The notes under the pieces were generated by a model, which saw nothing but the letters and a program-made list of their open reading frames with translations, was not told where the DNA came from and did not search any database. Position numbers and translations under genes: made by a program. Shown one piece after another: positions 32,721-45,235 of a stretch of DNA of 64,000 nt (position 1 is the first letter of the stretch; the number at the start of each line of letters is the position of its first letter). Source of the stretch: Diploptera punctata (Eukaryota > Arthropoda > Insecta > Blattodea > Blaberidae); contig JASPKZ010009880.1 of the NCBI GenBank assembly GCA_030220185.1, positions 5,001 to 69,000 on the forward strand, written 5' to 3'.

Positions 32721-33920
32721 AAACTAATGCATAATCGTAATGATATTATTGCCAACTGTGCTCTAATTTGGTATAATTTAAATAACTTCTACTTATTTTT
32801 TCACTACTTTGTCAAATTATGTGGTTAATATATGTGGATGTGAGGCCAATAGATAGCTGGTGGACCAACAATCTTCTAAGTCTCTTGCACCATGAAATTG
32901 GAGTTTTACTACTGTTTTACTTCTTCTTGTATCTTGTAAGCCCATGTTTCCCTTAACAGAGATTTAAGTACAAAAGTATTAAATAAATAAAACCAGTATT
33001 TTTTTACAAGATACATTGTCAATTCAAGGATTAAGAGGGACAAGCGATGAGAGAATAGTTGAGATGTTAAATTATAAATGCACAATTTGAAATGTCAGAA
33101 GTCATTTTGTTTTTTTGGACCAAGTGTCATATCCTCTTTATTTGCAATACTGGGAACTGTTGTAGATTATTTGATTAGATCTTAGGTCGAAAAGAAAACA
33201 AATTTTTCTGCTAAGAACTCCAGAGATATTTTTTATGTTAACAAACTTTACAGACCTGTATATTTTCATATCTACACTCCCATACTTTCTCTTGCTCTCT
33301 CTGTGTCTTGCTGGAACTGCTCTAGTGTAGTGACAAGAATTTCAACTTCTCATGTACGCACTTGACCATTTTTATACTAACTTCTTCTTGTCCTTTTTTC
33401 ACATGTGTTCTTTAGTAAGATAGCACTTGCGCACTGATTAATTTTACATCTATAAAATGTTATTAATCAAATGGGTTATCACTCTTTGCTACTTTGTATT
33501 TTTGTACATTTGTTATTAATGGGTAGCACTGTCTCAGGCAAGTGAGAGATATGCTTTATATGAAAGAGGCTCAAATTCAGAGATAATATATAAAAATTTA
33601 AATATTATAGCAAAACATTTGTTACAGATTTTGAGGCATTTTAATTCTAAGTTAAACATAGTGTGAATAAGAATAACTGCTAATTATTTTGTTTTATTGA
33701 AAATATGTACAAATGTAATTATTATATATTTTGACTCTTCAAGAAGCATCATAGTATTGATTTAAAATAACAAAAACGAGTGTTAATATATTCATTGAAT
33801 GTAGTTTTTTTTAAAACATCACTTTACCAGATTTCCCTCCAAAGTTAGATTCTATGCTCAGATTTTTTTTTTACTTAAATTTTATTTAGATATGCTTCAA
33901 TGTCATATCTGAAATTTTAA
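32721..33920. other. Mostly unassigned AT-rich sequence
   Basis: 32830-32900 is a SINE D 3' fragment (GGATGTGAGGCCAATAG). Otherwise nothing supported. Confidence 0.4.
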
Positions 33921-33929
33921 TGTATATAG

Positions 33930-34630
33930 AGTATGCATGCTGTTATGCATTACAGGGACTCGTCATACCAACTTCTCTTGAAAAATGTTAAACTGAAAAT
34001 ATATAAAACTATTATTCTCCCAATTATATTACATGGATGTGAAACATGGACTCTTACTTCAAGGGAGGAAAGAAGATTACAAGTATTTGTGAAAAAAGTT
34101 ATTAGGAAAATTTTTGGACCAAAGAGAGGTGAACAGACAGGCAAATGGAGAATACTACGAAACAGTAAGCTACATGATCTTTGTAGGAAACCAGATTGTT
34201 TAACCCTCTGCATGCCACTGGTAAAATCTCTTGTGTCAGAGATTTAAATCGCACCTGCCGATGTGATCGGCTTTGAAAGTAGTTTAAATATTGTCTGGCA
34301 GGTAATGGACAGAAACATCAGAGCCAATCTAATCGGCTCACGGCACCTAAAGGGTTAAGAACAGTTAAGTCTCACAGACTATGATGGGCAGGGCATTTGG
34401 CATGAATGGGGAATGAAAGAGGGACATAGAAGCTACTAGTAAGAAAACCAGAGGGAAAATGCCCAGTTGGTAGACCAGGAATGAGTTGGGAGAATAACAT
34501 TAACCATCATTTAAGGGAAGTAGATTATACAGGGGATGATTGGAAGATATTGGCTCAGGATAGGGATGGATATGTGGAGAGCTTATGTCCGTGCAGCCAT
34601 GAACCTATGGGTTCAATGGTGCCAGTGAGT
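33930..34630 (+). pseudogene. RTE-type LINE 3' end, interrupted by a MITE
   Basis: Left part matches the 9390-9962 copy (LHGCETWTLTSREERRLQVF, FGPKRGEQTGKWR). It is cut after KPD at 34200 and resumes at 34359 with the GTTAAGTCTCACAGACT segment through to GAACCTATGGGTTCAATGG near 34620. Frameshifts are present in the second part. Confidence 0.8.
34200..34358. mobile_element. piggyBac-like MITE with TTAA sites
   Basis: 159 bp bounded by TTAA at 34200-34203 and 34355-34358. Ends begin CCCTCTGCATGCC and, inverted, CCCTTTAGGTGCC. The surrounding RTE sequence is continuous once it is removed. One end also occurs at 22853-22875. Confidence 0.75.
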
Positions 34631-34639
34631 TAGTTAGTT

Positions 34640-35225
34640 TTTTTTATAGAGTAGTATAACTAAGAAAGCATGCCTTTCAAAAAAAAAATCTGTGCACCCT
34701 TTTCATATTTGTCCCTCCTCTGCCATGTTGGCCCACTAATTCTGATGATTAATTATGAAATGGATCATGATAATGAAATTTAAACCTAGCATTTGTCTTG
34801 AAAACAGATCCAAATGTTTACTGACTGAGACATTTAATTTGGTAATTGAAAATTATTGTGCAATTAAAAATTGGAAATAATTGATACAGGAGATTGTAAG
34901 TTAAAATGTTAGGGTCAATCTTTTTTTTACCAGTTTTTAAGGTAAATATTGGGTTAAAATTCCATTACCATGAGTCTGCATTAATAATAATTTGATATCA
35001 TTAAAATTTAATGAGTGAACCTGCATAGAAAATACATGACAAACATTATAGAAATAAAAGAGAACAAAGTTACTCATGTGCATGACATTCTTTAAGTCAC
35101 AAGTGTCCACTGGATAGTGCAAAATGAGTAACACAACTAGCCAAATGGATTAAATGATCCAAAATATAGTAGCTATTATAAAACAAGAAGAACTATAGAA
35201 ATAAACAGACTACCAAATATTCCAC
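34640..35225. other. No feature recognised
   Basis: AT-rich; nothing supported. Confidence 0.4.
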
Positions 35226-35230
35226 ACTTA

Positions 35231-35654
35231 CAAGTGAACTGTCAACCACTGCATGCCAAAACAACCTTGTGATTTCTTCCAGAGAAGCGTTGTGATGTAC
35301 CAAGGCCATGTCAAAAAAATGATTTACCATTTTTAACTGCAAGGCATTAAAATTCAGCACCAGTTCTCTAATTTAAACTATAACTAAGTAATACAACTCA
35401 TGAATTGGTAGATTGGATAACTCTCACTACCTGCCATCTGCACCGTGTCCTGCTCACTCGACTCCACTCTTTACTCATGCAGGGAATCCATCTGCTCCAT
35501 ACAGTGGGCTACCATTGCTGGAGTCTAGCTTCGATTTCTGTGCCTTGCAGTTAAAAATGGCAGATATTTTGGTAATTAACTTGGTACATCATAACACTTT
35601 TCTAGGAGAAATTTCAAGATAGGTTTCGGCATGCAATGGTTGACAGTTCCCTTG
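35231..35654. mobile_element. Non-autonomous TIR element (copy 2)
   Basis: Second copy of the 18153-18571 element: CAAGTGAACTGTCA / TGACAGTTCCCTTG ends, flanked by TTA on both sides; internal blocks in the same order. Confidence 0.75.
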
Positions 35655-35819
35655 TTAGTATGATCTTAAATAATGGTTTATATAAAAAAACTGCTTTTAG
35701 CATATATTTCCTCAAACTCCAAATACTGATAGATCGAAATATCTGTAGCATTGTCCTTCAGTAGAAGCGCTCTAGTTTTATAGAAGAACGGACACCTTTT
35801 GTAATTCAGAAGTAACATT

Positions 35820-36142
35820 TCCATCCATCCATAGTAATTCTGCCCAAAGGCAGGTCCTTCACTGCAATCATAGCATTTTCATGCTATGCTTGCAGCTTTA
35901 CTAGGGAATTATAGGTGTGGTAGCTTCCTGTTGCTTTCCACACCGGTGAATGATGATGATGATGATGGCCATATGATTTCAGGGACCGTTTGGGCCTTAA
36001 AGTTTTTCTGACATTTGTCTTACAGGTGAGGAAAAACCCCGATAAAAACCTCACCCAGAAAAACTGCCCCCCGACTGGGAATCGAACCCGGGCCCGCTGC
36101 GCGACAAGGCAGCATGCTACCTTGAGACCACAGCGGTGGACA
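35820..36142 (-). repeat. SINE B copy
   Basis: Reverse orientation; target duplication GTAACATTT at about 35812 and 36143. Confidence 0.88.
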
Positions 36143-36350
36143 TGTAACATTTGGTGGTGTATTTATGTTGCCACATCAGGAATTATTCTATAGGCCTAGC
36201 ATATAGCTTTATCACTAACCAAAAATTATTAACTAAGTACTTAAAACTAAAAATTATTCACAACATTTTACGAGAATGTGAGTAACAAGAGAACAGAACA
36301 TCTTTGGTAGTTTTCATATTTTGCAATTGTTCAGAAGTTTTGTATATGTA

Positions 36351-36563
36351 GCTTAACTTGGCAAAGAGAGAGATGGAGATATAAGGGTAGATCCTTGACA
36401 GCTTTCGCCAAGTAATAAAAGAAGGAACCCACTCTGTTGTCAGTTTTCATCTTCCCCCTTACCCCTATTAACATCTGGTGAAGAAACACCTACAACACTG
36501 GTGCGAGTGAGAGAGGTGAGCACAGCTGTCTCTTTCTACAAATTTATTGCAAAGTTAAGCCAG
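36351..36563. mobile_element. MITE with CTGGTTTAAC-type ends (inverted copy)
   Basis: Reverse-oriented relative of 25930-26190 (GCTTAACTTGGCAAAGAGAG ... CAAAGTTAAGCCAG). It lacks the 46-bp terminal duplication. Confidence 0.6.
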
Positions 36564-36829
36564 ACAAATAATACAGTACATACATATTACAGTCATTAAA
36601 TTTGTGGTCTTGGTGCTGGTGTACACTCCATCGCATTGATTAATAATTGATTTATTTTACACTTATGTCCACATGTGGAGAAGATTCTTAACCAAAGAAA
36701 TTTAATTATGCTTACTTCCTTTCAAATGTCAGCTAGTGACATATGACCAACACATCGCCTCGAAGAGACATGTGGTAGGCAACTATTAAATTGCTTAGAT
36801 GGTGAAGGACGATTAACTTTTGCTCAGAG

Positions 36830-37030
36830 ATAATTTAAGCTTGAGGTTCTTTTATGAGTCTGAAAATCTTTAGACTAGGGACACACGGCTTAAAGTCCTT
36901 CTTGGAGGACATGTCTCTTGAATTTTTCCATTATAAAAATCCATTGATCGCAGCTGGGTTTGAACCTACGATCCTCAGGACCAGAGGCAAGGAACAAAAT
37001 GTCTAGACCACTGAAACCGATACACTATCC
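36830..37030 (-). repeat. SINE A copy, decayed
   Basis: Contains CTTTTATGAGTCTGAAAATC and the head complement GGGTTTGAACCTACGATCC. Confidence 0.65.
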
Positions 37031-37233
37031 CACAGAGGTTGCATAATGGGTTGATGCTATATTCGTTTCATCAAGGGGTACTTGCATATGTACAGAGTAA
37101 GCTGAGGTATTGTCGTTGTTTTGAAGACTAGTTGAATGTGTATCGTATGGGGGCAATATATACTATCATAGTTAAGCAACAGGAAAGCATGAAGTTCTAC
37201 AAAAATTAAGCAAATCAGCTAGTGAAACCTTTG

Positions 37234-37475
37234 ATGTATGCCATAGCTAAGTGGTTAACACAAGAAGCCTTTGCGCAAAGCTATGGGACTTGCGCTGGCT
37301 CGGGTCTCCATGGGGGAAAAAATGTTCTCATGGAATTTTGGCCAGTGTAGGACCAGTGCTCACCTAGCATTTGAGAAATTTGAGAAGCTACAATGAGTAG
37401 CGGCTCCAGGTTGGCAAAACCAGCTGTATCGGCTGGGGGACCAAATATGCTGACCATATGTCACCCCCTACACTG
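37234..37475 (+). repeat. SINE D copy
   Basis: Better tRNA-like head than 26370 (GCCATAGCTAAGTGGTTAAC, GGCTCGGGTCTCCATGGGGG). Confidence 0.65.
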
Positions 37476-38106
37476 AAGAAGTAAATTGCTGTCCCACGTT
37501 GTGGTAACATTTTGAAGCAGTAATTCTCTTCATGCCCGAAGTTGTAGTAACATTTTGAAGAAGAATTGGTGTCCCAAAAAGAATTACTGGTTCAGGATGG
37601 GTTTCATTTTCGGTAGAGCCGGATTCTCTTCTCAAGGTCGGAAGTTGGTACACTGGATAGGAAAACACTTTAAAATCACTGAAAACTGTTTCTTGTAGAA
37701 ATAATTACAAATGTATTCACTTAGTAGATTCCCAGCTGATTAAGTAAATGTAGGTAGAATTATTCTTCACCGTCAATTAAAAATAAATTATTTTCTTTTC
37801 TTGAATAAATTATTATTCTTGTATTAAATATTGCATTTTATCAGGAGATCTCTTCTTGCTTCTATCTTTGTTGAAAGTTGTATGCAGAATGAGTAGAGTA
37901 ATTTTTTTATAATTTTAAAGAATATTATTACATATTATGATGGTAGTTTATTCTATTGGTTAATAGTCCATTAAATATAAGGTTTAAATTTGATTTGTTA
38001 AATCAAAAAGTTAATTGTTTTAACATCCAATCAGAGTTTAGTTTACTTTCATTTAAAAATATGAAGTAAAGCAGGTATTCTTATTACAGTTATAACAGAA
38101 AGCTTT

Positions 38107-38317
38107 ATTAAAATATATATGTAGTCAATATGCCCATTTCACCAATTAATGTTTTAAAATGGTCAACAAGTTTCTACAGCCAAGCTGTCATTCTCAAGAC
38201 CAGATATTGACTGTCAATATCTGGTCTTGAGAATGACAGCTTGGCTGTAGAAACTTGTTGACCATTTTAAAACATTAATTGGTGAAATGGGCATATTGAC
38301 TACATATATATTTTAAT
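38107..38317. repeat. Perfect palindrome, 105-bp arms
   Basis: Arms 38107-38211 and 38213-38317 are exact inverted repeats around a single central T. Each arm has a TTGAGAATGACAGC-TTG-GCTGTAGAAAC stretch resembling a degenerate hammerhead core, so a PLE origin is likely but unproven. Confidence 0.9.
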
Positions 38318-39900
38318 ATTATATCACCAAGAAGATCACATGTGTTTTAAATACAGAAAGCTTTATAATTCTGACAATGACTTAAAACAATTTTAAAAGC
38401 ATTATTTAGGAAGACTGTTATGTAGTACAATTTCTTGAATTGTTACTGAGACATTTTTATTCAAAAATAACCAACAATGAATTATTTAGATGTTTTTATT
38501 TATTTAAGTTATATTTAAATATTAAAAGAATTTTAAAATACAAAATTACTAACTTAAACTTTTATATTTATTATGATATTAAAATCCTGCTTTAACACTG
38601 ACTGGATGATCGTCTACCTCTGTGATTAACACAAGTCAGGCCAGCAGTCGACTCGTAATCCAAGGGCCTTCTAGGATTTTGTTTTGAAACCTTTGATATG
38701 ATTAAGCAAGTGTATGGTAACTAAGCCTTGGGCCACAATGTTCATTTTAAATTACACAAACTTTTGTGCAAGAGAGAGACAGTTTGGAGGATGATGTATG
38801 AACTGATCGGCCAACAGCAATTCAAATTGAACTGAAGATCTAAGTTACATTAGAATGTGTTAAATGGTTGAATTGGTAGGTGAACTCACAGCAGCCGTGG
38901 TACATGTCACAAAATGCTGTCTCTTGGGCAGAATTTGTCATGTATTACATGGACCAATGGATCTGTGCCCCTATAGTGCTGGCATCGTTCATAGAAAAGT
39001 ACACATCAGTACTCAACCATTTCACCACACTTCCCTCCCACTATGTTAAACACCAGACACAGTAACTTATCGAGAAGGGATGTTGCCAAACTTCCCCCAG
39101 TGTCATGGCTCTTGAATATTGAAAAAATGAAAGGTTGGAATTTAATTGGCAACACTGGAGTGCAATAAAGAGATAGAAAAGAGAATGACATAGGAATGCA
39201 GGAAAGGAAATGATTTGCCGAAGCAGAAAAGGAAGTAGGCTTCAGTTCGCATATCTTACAGGAGCACAGATCCGTTTGACATACAATAATAGCAACACAG
39301 TGTTCCAGCATAATGATATAAGCCCAACATGATACTTGCACAACCATTTATAGTACCCTGAACAGTAGTGCTGAGCAAGTTGGGGCATTTCCTGTACATT
39401 GCCAGATGTTCATAGCGGTAATTAAGGTAAGATATGGATCTGTATAACTTGTCTGTGAAGACATTGTAATACCTGGTACCTTACCTGTATAATTTTGGAA
39501 AAATAAAATACTTGAACTGACATGTTTTCAAGCTATATTAAGTAATAATAAAGCCTATGAAAATGTTGGCTCAAGTCTAGTATTTGTCACTCACGATTTT
39601 TCATACATTGTCACTATTGCACTGCATACCTTTACCATTTGTAATAACGTTTCATATTAATTAAAACATTTTGCAATTATTTTTTAAACATTTCTTGCAA
39701 TTTTTAAATATTTACATAATTACGCAAATATTGGAAGCTACATTTTAGAACATCTCGTCCATTTGTATTGCGATTCTGTAGAATTGAAAAATTCATGAGC
39801 CACAAAATACTAGACTTTTTTGAAAATATTTGCATATGTAAAAACCATAATGGATCAATTATAATGAACATTTATTGACTTTTGTAAAATTTGGTTCGAA
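38318..39900. other. No gene recognised
   Basis: 38590-38680 is a SINE D 3' fragment. Overlapping open frames at 38860-39350 look like chance. Confidence 0.4.
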
Positions 39901-39902
39901 CT

Positions 39903-39904
39903 AT

Positions 39905-39931
<27 letters not shown>
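39903..39931. repeat. TA microsatellite
   Basis: About 14 TA repeats. Confidence 0.9.
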
Positions 39932-39935
<4 letters not shown>

Positions 39936-40235
39936 CGAAAATGCGCACAAGTTGTGCATTAGAGTTTTATTAGTTCACTTTGCTTTTGCATTCGTTATAA
40001 ATCTGTGCAGGTCTCAATTAATGATTTGGGTCATTTTTTACATGCTGTGACGTGGTAACGATTGCAAGACAGTTCACAAAACTCGCACATGCATGCTTCG
40101 TTTATATATATATATCTACTATTTTGTTCGTATATGGCTTGCTTTTCTGTAGAGTGACGATTCTATCCTTATTTCTGTACTGTTTTTTATACTACCTCGG
40201 ACACTTCTACAGACGTTGTAACGAGTCTCTATAAT

Positions 40236-40478
40236 ATGGCGGATCCCCCGAACGACGGTCGAGACCGAGTCATGGATTTGAAGAAGGAGGGCTGTGAACA
40301 CATACTGCAATCTCCATCACTAAATCGCTTCAGTGCAGATGTATCAAAAAATTCTATAGCTACCAGAGATAACAAGGTTGAAGCAAGTGATACTTATATG
40401 CAGCCAACATTGTATGGACGTCATGCAGCTCATAAACCACCTTCTACAATAGGAAAAATATTGCAGAATTCTGGGTAA
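40236..40478 (+). CDS. Unrecognised short ORF
   Basis: 80 codons starting MADPPNDGRDRVMDLKKEGC in a GC-richer patch than its flanks (start context AATATGGCGG). Residues have gene-like composition up to about position 55, then run into - strand piggyBac-like sequence. It could be a transposon-derived N-terminus or a chance frame; no family recognised. Confidence 0.25.
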   Translation: MADPPNDGRDRVMDLKKEGCEHILQSPSLNRFSADVSKNSIATRDNKVEASDTYMQPTLYGRHAAHKPPSTIGKILQNSG

Positions 40479-40489
40479 CACCATAGCCA

Positions 40490-40665
40490 GCAAAATGGGC
40501 ACAAAGAAAGCACCAAACTTATACTTGAGTCGATTCATACCCGGTCTAATTTTCCACAGTTTGTCTTTGTTGTCATGGTTGAAGTCTTCATTATTAGAAA
40601 AATGTATGAATCTCAAGATGTCACGTATTAAACTATTATATAGAGGTCGTTTCACTAAGGAAGAA
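40490..40665 (-). pseudogene. piggyBac transposase fragment
   Basis: - strand reads KRPLYNSLIRDILRFIHFSN and DKLWKIRPGMNRLKYKFGAF, the piggyBac pattern ...RFIHFxxN...DKLxKIRP...LxxKF that precedes the first catalytic Asp region. Only about 55 residues survive. Confidence 0.7.
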
Positions 40666-40800
40666 GCATGACCTACAAAACTCGCGCAGGTAAACGTAGG
40701 GTGTTGGGGAAACGATCCCTATCTGCAGGCTTTGTCCATATCTGCAAAATCATGGTTACTAGTCGTAATGAAAATATTAACCCTGAATAGGGAATGATTC

Positions 40801-41101
40801 GGGGCACGCCATAGCGTAGTGGTTAAGGCACTGAGCTACAAGCCGGAGGGGTCGAGGGTTCAAGTCCCGTTGGGGTCAGGATTTTTAAACTGACCCAAAC
40901 CCTCTGGCGGCACTATGGCCCTGGGGTCGACTCAGCCTCTAACGGAAATGAGTACCAGACACTTGTTCTGGGGTAAAGGCGGCCGTCACGCAGGGCTGAC
41001 AACCCGGCTGACATAAAAGTGCCGATTGTCTAGAAAAAGTAGAAGCCTTAACCTCCTACTACCCCAAGGGCCTCCGAGTCTGTTGTGGGATCAAAAAAAA
41101 A
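40801..41101 (+). repeat. SINE C copy
   Basis: Full length, with target duplication GGGAATGATTC at 40790-40800 and 41102-41112 and a short poly-A tail. Confidence 0.92.
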
Positions 41102-41112
41102 GGGAATGATTC

Positions 41113-41900
41113 ACGTCAAATTCCTTAAGGGCACCCAGTACTAATTTCCTTGCAATTTGGTTTAAAATAGGACATACAAAAATAATTATTTTTTCAGCTT
41201 ATTCTTAAGTTATGTGTATGAAAATTATGTCACTAATTAAACAAGTCTTTCTGAACATAATGACACTTTGGTTAACTTTTTAGACATATTTCTTTATGAG
41301 TAATTTAAAATACAAACAAATTCCATTATGTTAAAAGTATTGTCTTGGTACAATTTTTTTCACATACTACATATTCAATTGTTTCAAAAATATATTATGT
41401 TATTGTCCATGGTTCATTTGACAATAATAAGGTTTGCTTGTGTTCAGATATGGATTGTAATTTATTTTTAAAAAATTCAAAGACCAATTTTTTTGTTAAA
41501 AATGTTGCATAATTTCTTTTTTTTATTTCAAACATTATCAATAGCACAAAGATAAATTTAACTTATTATTATAGAGCTCTTTAAACTGCATATTCATGCC
41601 AAAAATAATTCTCTTATCTTTCATAGTTTCAGAGAAAAGTGTACCAAAATATTAAAAAATACAAGTTACGGGAAAATACAAAAAAAAAAAAATGCACATT
41701 AGGAGAACACAGAGACACCATTTTTAAAAATCAATTTTTGTGGGTTTAAATGTCCAAAATCGACAAACTAATATTACACATTGATAAAATAGACCTTACT
41801 GGATTTTTTAAGCAAAAAAAAAATATTTTTTAACCCAAATAAGTACTGGGTGTCCTTAAAACTGGAGGAAAATGAGAATAAAATTATTGCAAACCAATAA
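41113..41900. other. No feature recognised
   Basis: Very AT-rich spacer. Confidence 0.4.
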
Positions 41901-41902
41901 TT

Positions 41903-42638
41903 TATCATAAGTAATTCCACGAGTGACTTCCAAATTATCGATAAATTCATGACTCACGAAGTGAGGAGTGAATTTATCTAGAGAATTTGGAAATCAAGAG
42001 TGGCATTTGTTAGGACTATTTAACGAATAAAATTAAGCTGTTTGCTCACAAACCATTATTTAAATATAGTTATTTTAAAATATATATATATTTAATGTAA
42101 ACGGTGATGTTTGAAAACAAATGAGAAACGATTGGTACGCTTCATTTGCTTCTTTTGTTCGTCACTGCAACCAGATCATATTATTTATTGCCAAAGGAAT
42201 GCAATATTGTAAGAATGCACTCTAGTGGAGAAAAAATGAAACACATCAAACTGTATATTAATTCATTTCTGATGTCCTATGATGTAAACATGACAATTAT
42301 ATTTTTCTGGGGAAAAATACATTTAAGAAAGTGCAAACAGTGGTTTATTTTTTTTTTTTGGTGGTGTAATCAATTGCTACAAATGTTTTTATATTAACTC
42401 CCGCATGCAGTATGTGTTGACATTCATGCACTATAATATACAATCTGGTAGCCATATTTCTTAATGAGTCAGTCACTGCAAAATAATGCAGAATGTTAAA
42501 AAGGAGGTGCTTTCTTTATTATGATAAACTTTAGTTGGTAAATTCTAGGCAAAACACGACTGTGATTGGTTGTAAATCAAAAAATCATTGTAATGTGATT
42601 GGTCATTGACTCCCATTTGGTGCATGAGTTAAATAGTC
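41903..42638. repeat. hAT-associated non-coding repeat (copy 2)
   Basis: Colinear with 5729-6414. The terminal hairpin is more complete here (CCACGAGTGACTTCC ... GGAAATCAAGAGTGG with a longer palindromic centre). No transposase remnant is attached. Confidence 0.7.
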
Positions 42639-42774
42639 AAATATTATTCATGTTAATATTATTATTTTTAAATCAAGCTCATCACTTACATTAATTATAT
42701 TGGATACGAGAACTCCATTAGGCCTATAGTAAATTTCCAAACCTAATGTAATAAAAATAAAAAAATAATTTTGA

Positions 42775-42890
42775 AATAGGTAGGACATGTGGCACAAATA
42801 GGGAATGAAAGAGGTGTAGGCTATGGAAGCTTCTTATAGGAAAACCAGAGGGAAAACGGCCAGTTGGTAGATCAAGAATCTTACGAGGTT
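42775..42890 (+). pseudogene. RTE-type LINE scrap
   Basis: GGTAGGACATGTGGCACAAAT to GGGAAAACGGCCAGTTGG corresponds to the AGHVARMGNE-GKRPVGRP part of the RTE tail. It is cut at its right side by the Jockey element's 5' region. Confidence 0.65.
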
Positions 42891-43373
42891 TAGAAGTAAG
42901 GTGACGAAAACTAATATTTTTTAGACTGACAGTACACTATTTTGGAATTGAGTGTGTATGCCTGTACGTTAGACTACCCGCAGTCAAGCGGATGGAACTG
43001 GTCTTCTGCGCATCTGAGGACATGCTTATTCCTTAGTAAAACGGCCTCTACCAGTTTACTACGTACTTCGCTGCGGAACCCCATAGAGAACGGTCACCAC
43101 GTGGTCTTCAGTGGCTGCTGCAAACAAAGAAGACGAAGTGCTTGTGGCAGTATATTTAAAGTGTTGTTCAGTGTGCTTACGTGATTACAAATAACGCCCC
43201 AAAAGTGTGGGCCCAAAAGGGCCAAGTGAAAAAGACACCGTTCCCGTGTATTCGGTGTTAAATTTTAGCTGGTATACGTACAAATTCAAATCAGTGATAG
43301 TGTGCTGTGAAATTACACGCTGGTAAGTCGTGTACTTGCCTATAGTATATAAGTGTCTGAACTAAGTCTTGCA

Positions 43374-44990
43374 ATGGCAAGCAACATTCCAAGCATGAGT
43401 AATTTGCATGAGGAAAATATGGATATTGACGAGGGCCGCCAGAAAGTAGATGAAATCTGGGGAGATGTTCTGAGAGATTTTGAATGTTTAATAGACAATA
43501 AAGGCTTGCATCCTAAATCAAAATACCTCAAAACAGCCACTGAAATTAGAGGTCTTCTAATACTCATTATGAACTTCCTAGACATCTATCCAGATTTTGC
43601 TATTTCGCAACTGGCTGAAGATCTTGCCTATCAATGTAGAAACAAATTGATGAATTAAACGTTGCAACTAGAGATCTAGATTATTATCTAGAAAACCGTA
43701 GAAAACATAGTGAAGATACGTATCTAGAAATTCAAAATGAATGTATGTCAAAACGACGCAAAAATGTACCTACGAAAATCAAAGAAATTCCAAAACCCAC
43801 GGCAATTCAAATCAACTCAAATGTCGACAAGGAATTCCCTGAATTAACTAATAATTCCAAACCAAAAAACATCATTAAACGTAAAAATAAAGACTATCCT
43901 AAAGACCCAAAAGTGCCAAGGCAAACTTCAGCCAGTGCTGATACCTCACCGCTTGAGCTGTACAATAAATTCTCTATATTATCAAGCGATGAGGAAATTT
44001 CTGGGCCCTCCATGCACATTATACCAAGCGAGGAGAAAAATACACAAAGAAAACAAATATTGGTGGCTCTAACAACAAAAAAGAGAAACCAACCACAGGT
44101 AAGGATGTAACACAAGTATCATCAGCTACAGAAACACACGAGGAAATGGCCTCTCACATAGAGAGAAACCATCCTCACACACCACAACAACAGATAACAC
44201 ACGTGAAGAGCCACCAAGATCTGAACCTTCTAGTGTAAAAATCAACAATAATATCCCAAAGAAAGAAACCAGGCCACCGCCTGTAACACTCATAGGTCAC
44301 ACTGACCTAGTCAAAATTTACAGGGCACTAAAAAGTTAGTGAAAAAAGACCTTAAAGTTGTTAGTACACATGAAGGTCTAAGATATTACACTAGCACACA
44401 GGAAGACCACAGTGTAGTAATAAAGTACTTTGACTCGATTGGAAGGCAAACTACACCTTCCAATTGAAAAAAAGACCTTCCCCTAAGGGTCATGCTCAAA
44501 CGGCTGCCCTCGAATGTAGATACAGAGGATATAAAAAACCGAATTAACTGAATTGGACTTTGAAGTTAAAGGCATCAAGCAAGTGACAAAAAAACTAGAG
44601 GACGGGTCCATATATAAGTACCCATTGTACATTGTTGAACTTGCCAACAATGAAAGATCCAAAGAGATCTATCATCTGAAAAACTTTACTGCACTGTGGT
44701 CTCATTTGAACCATATAGACCACGCTCTGGCCTGAAGCAATGCTTTAAATGCCAGAGATTTAACCATACCTTTGCAGGGTGCAACCTGACTCCTAGATGT
44801 GTTATATGCGCCAAGGAACATAGTCACAAACAATGCCCAGTTCGTGAGGAAGCACGAATCGACACTAGCAACTCAAATGTGCAAATTGCGGAGAATCAGG
44901 ACACCCTGCATCCTTCAGGAAATGCCCTAAATTTGAAGAGGCTCAACAGGCCTACCTCAGAAATAGGGAACCAAAACAAAATAAGACAGT
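43374..44990 (+). pseudogene. Jockey LINE ORF1 (gag-like, CCHC knuckles)
   Basis: Starts MASNIPSMSNLHEENMDIDE and needs at least three frame changes. A basic middle (KRRKNVPTKIKEIPKP) leads to an RRM-like/PRE_C2HC region, then knuckles CFKCQRFNHTFAGC, CVICAKEHSHKQC and (another frame) CANCGESGHPASFRKC. This order is the Jockey-clade nucleic-acid-binding protein that packages the element RNA. The rest of the sequence up to ORF2 is a short linker. Confidence 0.8.
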
Positions 44991-45235
44991 AACTGCACGC
45001 ACTTTTACTAGTAAGAAAATCAACCCCCAAAACCTCCTTCAGTGCTGCAGTAAACTCTGGCAAAAATCAAGCCCCGAAAACCAGCATACAAGAACGCATT
45101 GCTTCAGTTCAGGCACCAGCGGTCACTCCTAATTTACAAAGCTTGGTACAAAGCGTCACACCCATGCAAGTACTATTAAAAATCCCATGGAACGAATGAT
45201 GTTCCTCAGCCAAATGTGGTCGATATGTTTTAACG

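Noticed and set aside
38864..39347. Overlapping 60-110-codon frames on both strands
   Set aside because: No domain, no consistent splice context, no similarity to another part of the window.
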